A DNA stretch of 64,000 nt from Echinarachnius parma (lineage: Eukaryota > Echinodermata > Echinoidea > Clypeasteroida > Echinarachniidae): contig JBAMJV010002096.1 in the NCBI GenBank assembly GCA_037951105.1, positions 1-64,000 on the forward strand. Reading direction: 5' to 3'. Below, in pieces: positions 51,501 to 54,500 of the stretch (the stretch's first letter is position 1; every line of letters starts with the position of its first letter). Below the pieces are notes generated by a model that did not search any database, was not told where the DNA came from, and saw only the letters and a program-made list of their open reading frames with translations. The translations under genes were made by a program, and so were the position numbers.

Positions 51501-54500
51501 GGCGCAGTGTGATGCAGTGTGCATACACTAGTCTTATTCAAAACGGCGATCCTATAATTCGTATTGACTTTCCATCATTTTAATAGTCATAGAAATTGAT
51601 AAAGAACGATAGGTTTACGAACCTTAAAAGGATTCTAGCTTTAGGCAAATCGGGCAATGCAGGAAAGTGATAGCAATTAACGTTTGAACTTTAACTTTAA
51701 CTTAAAGGGGAAGGAACTCCTAGCCTTTTGACTTACTGGATGTGATGAGAGCATAACTCTTGTCATTTCTAGTCACTTATTTCCTCATGAATATTCCCAA
51801 TAATGAAAATAATCAATATTTTATGGCCCACTGTCGTCTGCTTTCAATGCCAACAGGAGGCGGCCATTTCTTCAACTTCTCGCGGTGAAATGACGTGTCA
51901 GACGGAGAACACAATAGCGGGTTACGACAATGCTATTGTTTTCTCCGCCTGCCACGTCATTTCACCGCGAGTAGTTGAAGAAATGGCCGCCTCCTATGGG
52001 CATTGAAAGCAGACGACAGTGGTCCATAAAATATTGATTATTGTTGTAATCGGGAATATTCATGAGGAAATAAGTGACTAGCAATGATAGTAGTTATGCT
52101 CTCATCACATCCAGTAAGTCAAAAGTATAAGGGTTAATTCCCCTTTAAATTTAATAATTATGACCTCTGATGGCAATGCATATTGTGCAGCTTTTCGAGT
52201 TTTTCTCTGCCAAATATTAAACAGCGAATATTATTGTTTTGATACCATATAGACTTTACACTTGTTTTTGTTTAAATGCACTTTGATAATAACAAATATT
52301 ACTGATTTCAATCAAACTGATTGCCTTTTAACAAAAAATGTTCTAACAATTTTACAAAGAAACTAGCTGCTTTCCAAAATAGTAATGTCCAACTTTGAGT
52401 TTAGTTCAACTTTAAACATTTGTGAAACATCCCATTTTTATTTTCAGAATTCGTCAGTCAACTTGTTACTCGGAAAGAACAGTGCGGGGGACTCATTCGA
52501 TGGTCTGATAGACGAGGTAATTACGCTGTACGTTTCTATACTCGATGTGAAGAACCTGAGCTTCATCGAAATACAAAAGCTACGTTTCGGTGCATGAGAA
52601 ATTTGTTTTTGTTTTAGTCGAATTATGATCATAGGAAATTAACTATACACTCAGTCATGTCATGTTAGTCAACTTTTCTGCACTAATTAAGATGTTTGTA
52701 ATATTGATTTACATAACATTATACAGGTCGACAAAATGTCACTGTCACTGTATACATGGTGAGTTGTTTCGTACCGCAGATGTTTTTTTATAGTCCTTTG
52801 CTAGAATTCCGTTATACTAGGTTCCCGTCTTTAACGAGACCGCAAGAGAACTCAAGATAACTCTTTATAAGGTTCCCATCTTTAAAGAGGTTTCTCCTAA
52901 GGCCCCATGGGAACCCGGAATACAATATTACTTTCCTTATTGTTAAAGAGGCCCAACGGGAGCCCGACAGTCCAGGTTCCTGTCTTTAACGAGGTTTCTC
53001 GGGAATGCGTTATACCACGTTCTTTTCTTTAACAGAGATCAGGCCTTACACAAATCGGGCATATCATACCATACCAAGTCCTCACACACTAAGAAATAGA
53101 AGTTCAAATTCGCACATTTAAGAGTGTTGCTATTGTAGCAGAGTAGTGCACCCTTATTGCACCTTTATTTCTTAGTTTGCATAATGAGCTAGTTAATCGA
53201 ATCTCGTTGAAAGGCCCGAATTCGTACTCGTTATTGTTGATTGTGCTTTTGTTATGTTTCATGACAGGTTCACGGGAACCGGGTAGCTAAAAAAATTTCC
53301 TACAAACTTTGTGTTCTAATGAATTATTCATAAGCAGCGACGTGGGCTACTCATGAATATTCATAACTAGGATTGAGTTTGAGGGTTATAATTACAATGA
53401 GACCATACTGACCATCAGCGGTTTACGTAGCCTATTGGTCACGCTGTTGGTTTCAACACTTGGTATCATGGGTTCGAATCCTCTCTTATGACTCTTTTCT
53501 TTTGCCATAATACATGGTGAGTAGCGGTTCATTTAGTAAATGTATCATGCAGAGTTTTCACTAAAGTCTGATATCCGACAAAAAGTTCGTAGGAATCAGC
53601 AAAAAGTTCGTAGGGAAAAAAATTTCGCCACCGGGTATGCCAGGTCTCCGTAATGAAAATTTACTAAATTCTCATTGAAAGTAAAGGCCATAAAGAGTGC
53701 ACACCACGACAGGCTTATTAGAAGGAAATTTAGAGTTTGTTCTTGTTTGTTTTGTTCTAGGTGCGAATCTACCGGGTAGCGCTCAGTGACGACGACGTGA
53801 AAACGCTCCTCTCCACCGCAGGACTCTTGACCGAGAAATGCGAGGGAAAGGTTGCCGTCCACTACAGCATGGACAAGGAACAGACAGGTCTGTATAAAGC
53901 CCTCCGAACACAGAGTCGACTCGACCTCCTGACTCATGTGTTGCCGGTCAAGAGCCAGTCGGAGATCATTCGAGGCCGATTGCACATGTTGAATCGGCTA
54001 CGACTAAACGAAACCGACTCTAGCCTGACTAAAAACCAGTCGGATTGGGTCGAGTCGGATCTGTGTGCGGAGGGCTTAAAGGAATCCACCGTGTTGACAC
54101 CATTAAAGTGATCCATTAACTTTGTTGTAATTTAACCAAAATTACCTGGGACATTCACATTTCTCTTGTATCCAGTAAATTGGCTGATGATATTACAGAA
54201 GAATGACATGTGATTTGATTTGTTCAAATGTCTCTCCTATTAGGAAGTTATTTCAAATTCCATTTGAACGCGTCTATAGAATATGTCGACGGTAGTCATG
54301 CTAATCCGAATCGTCCTTATTATCCCAATTCAGATACAATTAAACACAATTAACATATTCCTGCTCGAATCAGTACTCATGAAACGAAAGACGGAAATAT
54401 TAATATCTATAATGGTAATAATACTTAACCTCTTTTAGAGCGCAGTAATGTCTCTCGCGTGACTCTTGACATGCCTGACGCAAAGGAACGTTTACTAATT

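Noticed and set aside
53430..53505. Functional tRNA gene
   Set aside because: Box A and B are present but the acceptor stem does not pair.
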